Positions 13,041-19,971 of a stretch of DNA of 24,766 bases are shown here, one piece after another. The translations under genes and the position numbers were made by a program. The notes beneath the pieces were generated by a model. It had not been told where the DNA came from. It saw only the letters and a program-made list of their open reading frames with translations, and searched no databases. How positions within the stretch are numbered: position 1 is the stretch's first letter; each line of letters starts with the position of its first letter. Source of the DNA: a virus. The stretch is taken from the IMG/VR virus record IMGVR_UViG_3300029268_002517, positions 1 through 24,766 of that record, one strand, 5' to 3'.

Positions 13041-14084
13041 TTAAACCGGCCCTTTTCTCAATGAACTCTCTGCCATCAATGCCAGCATCGCTGATGAAAT
13101 ACACCGGAGTTTTTGACACCGAGAAACCCAGTCTTGCAACGCGTTTTTCCATTCGTTTTTCGGTCTGACATATTTTGGGGAATACTTTTTAATAATGGAG
13201 GCAATCAATCCCGGTTGACTGCGAGCGAGAGTTTCCATCTCGCTGCGCTTCGCTGACTTTTTGAAATGAATTCCGGCAGCTTGTAGTGATTCGGAAAATT
13301 CGGCTTTTGTGACACCGTTCGGCTCGTCTTCATCAGTGGGTTCTTGGAAGCACCCAATCCATTGAATGAAATGCAGGTTCAAATCTGCGCTGCACCCGTA
13401 TTGCCGATCACCGTAGTAGAGATCAGGGCGGAGCGCCAATGCACCCCAAGTTCTCGTAAAATAATCTACTATGACAAGGCGGGCCATTGGGGGAATGCGT
13501 ATCATCCATTCCCCTACGGTCACAACTTCGTTTCCGACATCGCGCATCAACTCAACTACAGCCTCCTCTGCCTGCTCCACCTTCCGGCGCTTTTTGTGTG
13601 GCCCGTCTTCCACATCAGCTTGAATCGCTGCATTCTCCCGAAGAATATCCAGCATCCCGATTGGCGGCCGCCATGTGATGCTCGCCAACCTGCTGGAGAA
13701 TAAATCCGTGGTCGCGTGAGCTGTGCTGCATCGGTTCATGCTGTTGTCTTGCAGTGCCATTCTCAGTCCGAGGAGATTGATAGCTCGCAACTCTGCGCTA
13801 GATTCAGCGTCCAGACACCAGCGATCATCAACGCGAACACAAAACCCTCGCCGAAGAAGTTCTTTTTCTGCAACTCCGTTGCTCGTGAGAAATCCCCACA
13901 ACTCCACTATTGCCTCGAATTCTCCGTTCGCAACCCACCCTGCCACTACGGAGGTGAAATCTGTTACAGGGTAGTATCCTCCTGGGCTGTAGTTTGGATC
14001 CAAAAATGGATATTCTTGGTGGGACCACGGTTTGAGTTGGGTGAATAGGTTTGAAACAGCAACTGTTTTGAAAGTGTGTGTCAT
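13041..14084 (-). CDS. Uncharacterised repressor-linked gene, probable lysogenic-conversion (moron) gene
   Basis: A 347-residue protein I do not recognise. It has no signal peptide or membrane span. The N-terminal 120 residues are aromatic-rich (QLKPWSHQEYPFLDPNYSP, AIVELWGFLTSNG, VDDRWCLDAE). A basic patch (GPHKKRRKVEQ) lies at 161-171. Residues 258-300 (TKAEFSESLQAAGIHF, then SEMETLARSQPGLIASII) look like a SAP-type helix-loop-helix DNA-binding motif. It follows the repressor on the same strand with a 29-nt gap, so it is likely expressed in the lysogen. Its base composition is visibly lower in GC than its neighbours, which suggests separate acquisition. Superinfection exclusion or host defence is a reasonable guess from position alone. 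The stop is TGA near 13041. Confidence 0.75.
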   Translation of the reverse strand: MTHTFKTVAVSNLFTQLKPWSHQEYPFLDPNYSPGGYYPVTDFTSVVAGWVANGEFEAIVELWGFLTSNGVAEKELLRRGFCVRVDDRWCLDAESSAELRAINLLGLRMALQDNSMNRCSTAHATTDLFSSRLASITWRPPIGMLDILRENAAIQADVEDGPHKKRRKVEQAEEAVVELMRDVGNEVVTVGEWMIRIPPMARLVIVDYFTRTWGALALRPDLYYGDRQYGCSADLNLHFIQWIGCFQEPTDEDEPNGVTKAEFSESLQAAGIHFKKSAKRSEMETLARSQPGLIASIIKKYSPKYVRPKNEWKNALQDWVSRCQKLRCISSAMLALMAESSLRKGPV

Positions 14085-14113
14085 GTCTTTTTATGTCGCC
14101 GCAACATGGCGAG

Positions 14114-14425
14114 CTAAATTTTTTTGACCGCAGATTCAAGGTCGGCGCGTAGTTTTGTCAGCTTCTTCTCTGCGTCCCGCGCTCGCTGCCGCCAGTTGTC
14201 CTGAACGAACGGTTCGCCGCTCGGTGGGGCCGTGCCAGCAAGGAGCCACTCCATCGACACCCCGAGCAAGTCAGCCAGATTGAGTAGCTCTTTCGCCTTC
14301 GGAATTCTCCCGTTGAGGTATTTTGAGATTGCCGCCTGCGAGCATCCTGCCGCTGCGGCTAGGTCCTTCTGGGTCAAGTGGTGCCTCATCATCTCAGATG
14401 TGAGGCGGTCTCCAAATAATTCCAA
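14114..14425 (-). CDS. XRE-family helix-turn-helix phage repressor
   Basis: A helix-turn-helix protein of 103 residues from TTG 14425, or 92 from ATG 14392. The XRE domain reads LFGDRLTSEMMRHHLTQKD, then LAAAAGCSQAAISKYLNGR (the classic helix 2-turn-helix 3), then KELLNLADLLGVSMEWLLAG. The C-terminal 30 residues (RQRARDAEKKLTKLRADLE) form a coiled coil for dimerisation. No S24 protease domain is present, so control is not of the lambda CI cleavage type. I favour the TTG because it completes helix 1, but neither start has a good ribosome site. It lies head-to-head with the early operon, whose first ATG would directly abut the TTG. It most likely acts like Mu c or a Cro-like switch protein. Confidence 0.85.
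   Translation of the reverse strand: MELFGDRLTSEMMRHHLTQKDLAAAAGCSQAAISKYLNGRIPKAKELLNLADLLGVSMEWLLAGTAPPSGEPFVQDNWRQRARDAEKKLTKLRADLESAVKKI
14384..14405. promoter_or_regulatory. Near-perfect palindrome, candidate operator at the repressor/early junction
   Basis: The inner part CATCTCAGATG (14390-14400) is a perfect 5-1-5 inverted repeat, and the flanks CCTCA (14384-14388) and TGAGG (14401-14405) continue it, with one extra T on the left side. The two 10-base arms would fit a dimeric HTH repressor. It covers the tandem ATG codons of the repressor and lies about 20 nt before the early ATG 14426, so binding could control both directions. No clear sigma70 -10/-35 pair is visible. The palindrome is seen directly; its role is inferred. 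Confidence 0.5.
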
Positions 14426-14665
14426 ATGGCAATGATGCCGCAACCAAAGGCGAAAGCCAAAGCAAAAACCGCAGCTCCGGCGGCGGTTAAAACCCCGAAC
14501 GAAACCCAGCTCCGGCGCTACCACGTCATCTGCGACGGCCGAATGTCGGTGGTCCAGGCCGACTATGTGCGTATCGACGACAACCACTACACCTTCATCG
14601 GCGAGGACGGCGAGCCGAACGGATTCTTCCCGACTGACCGCACCGCCATCGTCCGCCTGTCGTGA
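14426..14665 (+). CDS. First early-operon protein, unknown
   Basis: A 79-residue protein I do not recognise. The first 25 residues are Lys/Ala/Pro-rich (QPKAKAKAKTAAP) and probably disordered or DNA-contacting. The rest (RRYHVICDGRMSVVQADYV, then HYTFIGEDGE and FFPTDRTAIVRLS) alternates hydrophobic and polar residues like a small beta barrel. It is the first gene of the rightward early operon, head-to-head with the repressor. The next gene overlaps its stop (GTGA), which supports translation. The ribosome site is poor; ATG 14435 is an alternative start. Confidence 0.6.
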   Translation: MAMMPQPKAKAKAKTAAPAAVKTPNETQLRRYHVICDGRMSVVQADYVRIDDNHYTFIGEDGEPNGFFPTDRTAIVRLS

Positions 14666-14808
14666 AGAAGCGCCGCTCCATCCGTTTCCCTGGCATCTGC
14701 AAATTCGCAGCGAAGGCCAAGGTCACCCGCATCCACGCCTACCGCGTGCTTGCGGGCGAGCGGCGCAGCCCGCGCATCGAAAAAATGTGGAAGGCATTTC
14801 AAAAGTGA
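14662..14808 (+). CDS. 48-residue Cro/Ner-like DNA-binding protein
   Basis: A short gene starting with GTG in a GTGA overlap with the preceding stop. It reads MKKRRSIRFPGICKFAAKAK then VTRIHAYRVLAGERRSPRIE. The segment FAAKAKVTRIHAYRVLAGERRSP has the helix-turn-helix pattern of small phage regulators: small residue at the turn, hydrophobic spacing, and the RVLxGERRSP ending common in Cro-like proteins. The N-terminus is strongly basic. At the very start of the early operon, next to the repressor, it could be the Ner or Cro equivalent that turns repressor and early transcription down after induction. Confidence 0.6.
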   Translation: MKKRRSIRFPGICKFAAKAKVTRIHAYRVLAGERRSPRIEKMWKAFQK

Positions 14809-14904
14809 GCGCCTTCCCTTTCCTCGCCGAGCCCGCGCCACTGCGTGCGCCGCGCGATCAAACGCGAACTCGGAATCTCTGAACCCGACGAACGCGCCGC
14901 CTGA
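14805..14904 (+). pseudogene. Possible frameshifted small gene
   Basis: GTG 14805 overlaps the stop of the HTH gene and begins MSAFPFLAEPAPLR, then stays open only to 14882. Shifting by one base near 14850 gives a convincing ending, RRAIKRELGISEPDERAA, stopping at 14904 just before the next gene. Either one base has been gained or lost, or neither frame is used. It would encode about 32 residues of unknown role. Confidence 0.3.
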
Positions 14905-14910
14905 AGATTT

Positions 14911-15147
14911 ATGAACACGAAAGCCACCACCAAAAAAGCCAGCCCGAAAAGCCCATCGGGGGAACCGCAGATCCACGCCGCCGAAATCCTTGAGGCCGTC
15001 GCCTATCGTCTCTACGAGCACGCCGACACCTGCTCCGAGCGAGCCGCCGAGCGTCGCGGAGACATCGATCCCCGCTGGGTCCTCATGTGGACAATCCTCA
15101 CCGACGAGCTGATCGCCCTCGCCGAGATCGCCGAAGGCCGCAAATGA
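14911..15147 (+). CDS. Small early protein of unknown function
   Basis: A 78-residue protein I do not recognise. A Lys/Thr/Ser/Pro-rich N-terminus (MNTKATTKKASPKSPSGE) leads into an amphipathic helical body: AAEILEAVAYRLYEHADTC, then WVLMWTILTDELIALAEIAEG. It has no membrane span or known catalytic motif. It lies in the run of short regulatory genes between repressor and transposase and is followed after 27 nt by a DNA-binding protein gene. Confidence 0.65.
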   Translation: MNTKATTKKASPKSPSGEPQIHAAEILEAVAYRLYEHADTCSERAAERRGDIDPRWVLMWTILTDELIALAEIAEGRK

Positions 15148-15174
15148 AAAAGCCGTTGAGCCAAACCGCCTGAA

Positions 15175-15516
15175 ATGAGCGAATCACAATCCTCCTGGGA
15201 CTGGCTGGTGCCGACGACGAAGGATCTACTTCGGACCGACGAGGTCGCCCGGTTCATCGGACGCAAGGAAACGTTCGTCTATGAGTTGGTCGAGGAGGGG
15301 AAGCTCGAAGCCTTCGAGCCCACCGACCGCGAGGTCAAGCGCAAGGTGATCACCTCGCGCTCCGTGCGCCTGGTCCTCGCCGAACAGGCGCGCAGCAATC
15401 CCGCCAACTTCGCCGAGCGCGTTCTCTCCCTCCTTCCGCACCTCGACTCCGCTTCCCTCTCCCGGCTCATCGCCGAGGCCACCCGCCTCCGCTCGAAAAA
15501 ACTCACCGCCATCTAA
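15175..15516 (+). CDS. MerR/excisionase-like helix-turn-helix protein
   Basis: A 113-residue protein with a winged helix-turn-helix at about 20-70: TDEVARFIGRKETFVYELVE, then GKLEAFEPTDREVKRKVITS and RSVRLVLAE. This matches the HTH_17/excisionase pattern in which the turn is followed by a short wing. The C-terminal 40 residues (FAERVLSLLPHLDSASLSRL) are helical and probably mediate oligomerisation. It precedes the transposase by one gene and may control early transcription or transposition. An excision factor for the downstream integron-type recombinase is also conceivable but unsupported. Confidence 0.75.
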   Translation: MSESQSSWDWLVPTTKDLLRTDEVARFIGRKETFVYELVEEGKLEAFEPTDREVKRKVITSRSVRLVLAEQARSNPANFAERVLSLLPHLDSASLSRLIAEATRLRSKKLTAI

Positions 15517-15519
15517 TCC

Positions 15520-16374
15520 ATGAAACCCCGTTCCACATTCCCCATTTCGCATTCCGCATTGCCGACGAAGTCGGCCAAAACTTCCGCCCCGCCCGTGGGC
15601 AGCAGCGATCCCAAGTCAGGTATCATCGTCGCAACGGGCAAACTTTCAAATTCCACATTGAGCATTTCGCATTCCGAGGACGCAGTCCTCGGCGAACAGC
15701 TCACCGAGCAATACCAGCTCGCGTGCGGCGCGATGACCGAGGTTCTCAAGTTCGGGGCCATGATGATGATGCTCCGGGAAAACCTCTCCACGCGTGGAGT
15801 CAACTCTGCGAAACGCGGTCCGGGAACCAAAGGCACCGGTCTGAAAGCCTGGCTGAAAGAGCACGCGCCGGAGGTCAAGGAGGCCACCGCCTACCGTTTC
15901 ATGAACGTGGCGATGGCGGTCTCGGAAAAATTCGCGTTGCCGAAGAAGATCAAGTTCGCGGAGCTGGCGTCGAAGAGCGCCGCAGATCTTCCGAAGGCGC
16001 TCCAGAAAAAGCAGCTTGAGCTGTGGGACTTTGTGAACGGCACGAGCCAGCGCTCCTGGCTCGACCAGTTCACGCCGAAGGGAGGATCGCGGGAGAGGCC
16101 GAATGGAACGAAGCGGCGAACGCGAGACATGAAGGATTTCGATGATGCGCTTTCGCAGGCGATGGACTGGTATGAGCTGGGCGTTGTGGGGCTCAAGGAG
16201 TCCTACCTTCACAGCGACGAGCGCTGGATGGTGCTGCCCGAGGTGCAGCTCGCCAACGTCGCCGACCTGGTGAAGCTCTGGGCCAAGAAGCTCGACGACG
16301 TGTGCCGCTCGCGCAAAGTCGTCCCGAGCAAACTGCGCGACTGGGACAAGGATCTTTCGGAGGCCGGGCTATGA
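15520..16374 (+). CDS. Unknown early protein upstream of the transposase, doubtful N-terminus
   Basis: The frame encodes 284 residues. The part that looks like protein begins near residue 57 (VLGEQLTEQYQLACGAMTEV) and runs through helical segments GTGLKAWLKEHAPEVKEATAY and a basic region GGSRERPNGTKRRTRD (about 190-205) to the C-terminus. The pattern of a helix, a Lys-rich loop and LKEHAPEVKEATAYRFM recalls DUF3102-type proteins of mobile elements, with low confidence. The first 55 codons contain two heptamer arrays 120 bases apart and low-complexity Ser/Pro sequence, so the true start may be downstream. The stop overlaps the transposase start (ATGA). Confidence 0.65.
   Translation: MKPRSTFPISHSALPTKSAKTSAPPVGSSDPKSGIIVATGKLSNSTLSISHSEDAVLGEQLTEQYQLACGAMTEVLKFGAMMMMLRENLSTRGVNSAKRGPGTKGTGLKAWLKEHAPEVKEATAYRFMNVAMAVSEKFALPKKIKFAELASKSAADLPKALQKKQLELWDFVNGTSQRSWLDQFTPKGGSRERPNGTKRRTRDMKDFDDALSQAMDWYELGVVGLKESYLHSDERWMVLPEVQLANVADLVKLWAKKLDDVCRSRKVVPSKLRDWDKDLSEAGL
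15531..15558. repeat. Heptamer array in the N-terminal codons of the gene upstream of the transposase
   Basis: Units TTCCACA, TTCCCCA, TTTCGCA, TTCCGCA, beginning 11 bases after the ATG at 15520. Confidence 0.7.
15651..15678. repeat. Second heptamer array, 120 bases after the first
   Basis: Units TTCCACA, TTGAGCA, TTTCGCA, TTCCGAG, the same unit family and the same reading frame as the array at 15531. Confidence 0.7.
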
Positions 16375-18224
16375 CACTCGATGCCTACCAGCGCGAGCGC
16401 ATTGGAATCCTGCGGCCGGTCATGCAGTGGATCGCAGATCATCCCAGCCGCGAAAACGCCAAGGCCACAGCAGCCGCACGCACCGGCTTTGGTTTCGGAA
16501 CAATCGAAACCCTCTTCCGTAACTGGAAGCGTGATGGAGACGCCGCGCTGATCAACCGCCGCAAGCTCAAGAAGGAGAAAAAGCCCGCGAGCGAATCGCT
16601 GGACATCACTGCCGCCGAGAGGAACAAACTCCGCCAGTTGGTGCTCCGCTGCAACAGCGTCCAATTCGCGCTGGAAGCCTTCGCGGATCTGCCCGACACG
16701 CGCCCCGAGCTGCGCGAGCTGATCACCCTCCATAGGGCGCGTAGAAATTATCCAAAGGTTTTGCGGCGCGCTGCCATGACCACTCCGGAGGAGCAGGATC
16801 TCGCGCGCGGCCCGAAGCGGTTTAATCTCCATGTGTCCACCCAGCTTCGCACGAATACCTGGATCGACTCAGCGGGAGTGGAGCACGAGCTGCAAGGCGG
16901 CGACTTGTATGAATGCGACGATATGAGTCTCAACCAGCCCTTCTGGTATGAGTGGCCGTATGGTGGAGATCCGCTCTCCGACATGTTCGGCGTCCGGCTC
17001 GGTCGCCAAATGCTCGCCTCCGTGGACACTGCCACTGGAAAATGGCTCGGCTTCGATCTCATCGGCCGGGTGCGCGATGCCTACCGCGCGGAGGACGTGG
17101 TCCGATTCCTCGGGCGCATCGGCGAGACGCACGGCCTGCCTCGCCTCGGGTTCCGCCTGGAGCGCGGCGTGTGGGCCTCGCGCGCCGTGCGCGGCGTGAA
17201 GGGGATCAGCGACGACGAGGAGCAAAAGGTTTTTGCCTCCGTGCGCGATGTGGTCGCGATCCACTACGTCCACAGCCCGAAAGCCAAGGGCATCATCGAA
17301 GGCAGCTTCGACATGCTGCAGACGATCCTCTCGCTCGACGGCATCCAGATCGGACGCGAGCGCGGGGAATACGAAAAGGCCACAGCAGCCATGCTGAAAT
17401 GCGCGGACGGGCGCATGCATCCGGCAAACGCGGGATTCCCCCACATCAGCGAAATCGCCCAGCGCATCGAGAATGCGATGAAGACAGCGGATGCCCGCCC
17501 GAAGCTGGGCCGTTTGCTGCGCGGCATCCCGCAAGAGCGGTTCGACGAATCCATCAGCGTGACTCCGTTGAATACCGTGCCCGAGAACTGCGCCCATCTT
17601 TTCCTGCCTGTCAGAAAGCCGACCCGCATCGACGGAACCTTCGTCCGCGTGAAGGTTCCGCATTACAAACACACGTTTTCTTTTTCGGTTCCCGACCGGC
17701 TCGCTTATCTCGGCAAGGGATACAGCCTTCTTGTTTGCTTCGATCCGGCAGATCCGCACGCGGGGGCGCGAGTGTTCGACGCCGAGACTGATGGGCGGTT
17801 GCATTTTGATTCCGTCGTGGGCCAAAGCTACGGGACCTTTGCTTTTGCTCCGGACGCCCCGCAGCTCAATTTTTCCAGCGCCGCAAAAGGCACGCAGCGC
17901 AGATCCTACGCCGCCGCCGCCCGCACGCACTTCCGCGCGACCGGCATGCGCCAGGGCACCGGCGCGAGCATCGACCAGGTCGCGGACGGCCACGGCTCCA
18001 GCGCACGGATCGCGCGCGGCCTGGACATCGCCCGGCCGGAAAACATCCCTGCCTCCAGCGCGCGCGCTGCAGAGGCCCTGCAGGCCCGGCGCAGCTTCGT
18101 GGAATCCGGCGAGCGCGCCACGGGCCGTCGCTTCCGCAATGTCACGAGCGCGGCACTCCTGGACGACGACGAGAACTACTCGCCCTGCGCGCCGTCGCGC
18201 CTCGGGGCGGAAGCCCTGCTGTAG
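16371..18224 (+). CDS. DDE transposase, MuA-like
   Basis: A 617-residue transposase that should cut and join phage ends during lysogenisation and replicative transposition. An N-terminal helix-turn-helix part (about 15-65, with FGFGTIETLFRNWKRDGDAAL) is followed by the RNase H-like core. The first catalytic Asp is Asp183 or Asp184 in YECDDMSLNQPFW; the Glu of the last motif is Glu310 in AKGIIEGSFD. Where MuA has its second Asp, this protein reads FRLERGVWAS with Glu264. A beta-barrel and Arg/Ala-rich tail follow, as in Mu. ATG 16371 overlaps the previous stop; the frame is open from 16302 but the upstream codons read inside that gene. Confidence 0.9.
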   Translation: MTLDAYQRERIGILRPVMQWIADHPSRENAKATAAARTGFGFGTIETLFRNWKRDGDAALINRRKLKKEKKPASESLDITAAERNKLRQLVLRCNSVQFALEAFADLPDTRPELRELITLHRARRNYPKVLRRAAMTTPEEQDLARGPKRFNLHVSTQLRTNTWIDSAGVEHELQGGDLYECDDMSLNQPFWYEWPYGGDPLSDMFGVRLGRQMLASVDTATGKWLGFDLIGRVRDAYRAEDVVRFLGRIGETHGLPRLGFRLERGVWASRAVRGVKGISDDEEQKVFASVRDVVAIHYVHSPKAKGIIEGSFDMLQTILSLDGIQIGRERGEYEKATAAMLKCADGRMHPANAGFPHISEIAQRIENAMKTADARPKLGRLLRGIPQERFDESISVTPLNTVPENCAHLFLPVRKPTRIDGTFVRVKVPHYKHTFSFSVPDRLAYLGKGYSLLVCFDPADPHAGARVFDAETDGRLHFDSVVGQSYGTFAFAPDAPQLNFSSAAKGTQRRSYAAAARTHFRATGMRQGTGASIDQVADGHGSSARIARGLDIARPENIPASSARAAEALQARRSFVESGERATGRRFRNVTSAALLDDDENYSPCAPSRLGAEALL

Positions 18225-18240
18225 CACCCCACCACACTTT

Positions 18241-19398
18241 ATGAACACAACCACCACCACGCCACCCGAACCCAACCCCGAGCCGCAGTCCAACTCCGGC
18301 AACAACGTCCGCGCGTCATGGAACTTCTCGCTTCATGACATCCGTGTGCACCTTGCGCACTGCTCGCACGAAGCGAAGGAGATCCTGATCTCCTGCTTCC
18401 TGTGGTGCATCGAAGCCAAGCACCCGGTCAGCAGGCCGGAGTTCGCCCAGGCCATCGGCTACGATGCCTCGACGATCTACCGGATCTACTCGGGCAAATA
18501 CATCAACGCCACGACGCGCGAGCGCCTGGAAGTGCCGCCGAAGATGGTCGAGGCCGCACGCGCCTGGCTCGCCCGCCAGCGCAAAGCCTACACGCCCATC
18601 GGCGAGTTCATCCTCACGCCCACGGCCGAGCGGATCTTTCTCGCCTGCAACCTCGCCCGCGAATCCAAGACGCCGGTGTTCCTGTGGGGCCGGTCCCACA
18701 TCGGCAAGACCTGGGCGCTGGAAAAGTTCGCCGCCGACAACAACCACGGCCGCACGATCTATGTGCGCATGAAAGCCGCCACCGGCCTGGGCGGGATGGT
18801 GAAGCGGATCAATGAGCGCTGCGGCAACTCCGACAAGAGCAACACGGCGGATTCGATTGACCGCATCAAGCGCGCGCTGAGTCCGGAGACGCTCCTCATC
18901 CTGGACGAGCTCCACCTCCTGCAATACACCTACCGGCTCAATTCCTTTTTCGCGTGCCTGGAGGTGATCCGCGAAATCTATGACGAGGTCGGCTGCGGGA
19001 TGCTCCTCTGCGGCACCGAGCTGCTGCTTGAAAAAATGCGCGGTGGCACGCACGGCGAAATGGAGCAGCTCCTGCGGCGCGGTGTGCACAAATTCCACCT
19101 GCCGAAAATGCCGAGCAAGGATGACATCGGCGCGATCCTCGGCCACTACGGGATCAAGTTCCCGGCCAAGAAGGAAGTGATCAACATCGAGGTCGACGGC
19201 CAGCACCTCAACGAGATCCCCTACGATCTCCTGCGCCAGCTCGCCAAGGACGACGGCATCAAGTCGATCACCGAGCGCCTGCGCTACGCGGAGAAGCTCG
19301 CCAGCAAGGCCCGCACGTTCGCCACGATGGCCCACTTCATTGAGGCCGACGCGCGCATCAAATCCAACCGCCACGCGGATAACTCGGACTGGGATTGA
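18241..19398 (+). CDS. AAA+ transposition ATPase, MuB-like
   Basis: A 385-residue ATPase that selects target DNA and activates the transposase. The first 30 residues are Thr/Pro-rich and disordered. An HTH-type domain follows (about 60-110, VSRPEFAQAIGYDASTIYRI). The AAA+ core has Walker A at 150-157 (GRSHIGKT), Walker B at 218-223 (LLILDE) and a sensor strand near GMLLCGTELLLE. The C-terminus ends after a helical lid (YDLLRQLAKDDGIKSITERL). It directly follows the transposase gene, as B follows A in Mu. The leader is C/A-rich with no Shine-Dalgarno site. Confidence 0.9.
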   Translation: MNTTTTTPPEPNPEPQSNSGNNVRASWNFSLHDIRVHLAHCSHEAKEILISCFLWCIEAKHPVSRPEFAQAIGYDASTIYRIYSGKYINATTRERLEVPPKMVEAARAWLARQRKAYTPIGEFILTPTAERIFLACNLARESKTPVFLWGRSHIGKTWALEKFAADNNHGRTIYVRMKAATGLGGMVKRINERCGNSDKSNTADSIDRIKRALSPETLLILDELHLLQYTYRLNSFFACLEVIREIYDEVGCGMLLCGTELLLEKMRGGTHGEMEQLLRRGVHKFHLPKMPSKDDIGAILGHYGIKFPAKKEVINIEVDGQHLNEIPYDLLRQLAKDDGIKSITERLRYAEKLASKARTFATMAHFIEADARIKSNRHADNSDWD

Positions 19399-19403
19399 CC
19401 GCC

Positions 19404-19517
19404 ATGAAGACCGATCCTTACGCACCGCTGACCGAGCAGCAGATCGCCAGATTTCGCGAGCTGCTCCCACACATCGTCGCATGGCTGCGCGCCCGCGAGG
19501 GCAGGAGGGCGCAATGA
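19404..19517 (+). CDS. 37-residue early peptide, unknown
   Basis: A short gene, MKTDPYAPLTEQQIARFREL then LPHIVAWLRAREGRRAQ. The sequence is one long amphipathic helix with a basic end. It begins 5 nt after the ATPase stop and ends in an ATGA overlap with the next gene, whose ribosome site AGGAGG lies inside its last codons. It could be a real peptide or simply a coupling cistron; function unknown. Confidence 0.5.
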   Translation: MKTDPYAPLTEQQIARFRELLPHIVAWLRAREGRRAQ

Positions 19518-19717
19518 AACAGCCTGCCATCGACGCCACACGCCGCGCGGTTTGCCTCGCGCTCGAAGACTTGGGCGGGGTCAACACGCGGCTCCGCGAG
19601 ATCGAGGACGGCCTGATCACCGGAGACGAGGTCAACGAAATCATCAGTTGGTTGGAGAACGCCGCCGAGACGCTCTCCACCACTGCGCAGACAATCAAGG
19701 AGGGGATCAAGTTATGA
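19514..19717 (+). CDS. Small acidic early protein, unknown
   Basis: A 67-residue helical protein (MKQPAIDATRRAVCLALEDL, then VNTRLREIEDGLITGDEVNE). I do not recognise a family. The ATG at 19514 overlaps the previous stop and has AGGAGG 6 nt upstream, the best ribosome site of this stretch. The next gene overlaps its stop as well. No catalytic residues or membrane spans are seen. Such small cistrons lie between the B-like ATPase and Gam in other Mu-like phages. Confidence 0.65.
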   Translation: MKQPAIDATRRAVCLALEDLGGVNTRLREIEDGLITGDEVNEIISWLENAAETLSTTAQTIKEGIKL

Positions 19718-19971
19718 GCGCGGCCACTCTCTTCATCCACGTCCGCGAATATGGCGGCGCGTATATCGCGCGCTGCAACGGCAAGACAGCTAGCTCGACG
19801 GCTATGCCGATGTTTGCCGCAGAGAACGCGGCTCGCAAAGCGGCCGGAGTGCTGCTCTCGCTGGGCGTGATCGCGGCCGTTCCCGAAAAGCTCGTGCTCA
19901 AGGGAATCGTGCAGGGCTCTCTCTTCTCTTGCGAGGTCGGCCCCTGTCTCCCCCGGAGGTCCTCGAAATGA
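19714..19971 (+). CDS. Small early protein, unknown
   Basis: An 85-residue protein starting MSAATLFIHVREYGGAYIAR. The strand-like N-terminus (LFIHVREYGGAYIARCNGKTA) and the following Ala-rich helix (AAENAARKAAGVLLSLG) suggest a small alpha/beta fold, a layout I associate with short early proteins of transposable phages. The C-terminus (FSCEVGPCLPRRSSK) has two Cys. The start overlaps the previous stop (ATGA) and the stop overlaps the next start, whose ribosome site CGGAGG is embedded here. Function unknown. Confidence 0.65.
   Translation: MSAATLFIHVREYGGAYIARCNGKTASSTAMPMFAAENAARKAAGVLLSLGVIAAVPEKLVLKGIVQGSLFSCEVGPCLPRRSSK

Noticed and set aside
16869-18305. Long open frame on the minus strand (478 codons)
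   Set aside because: It is antisense to the transposase, which has clear catalytic motifs, and its product is His/Arg/Ala-rich without domain pattern. It results from high GC codon bias.
18316-19740. Long open frame on the minus strand (474 codons)
   Set aside because: It lies opposite the ATPase gene with Walker motifs; composition is that of a shadow frame.
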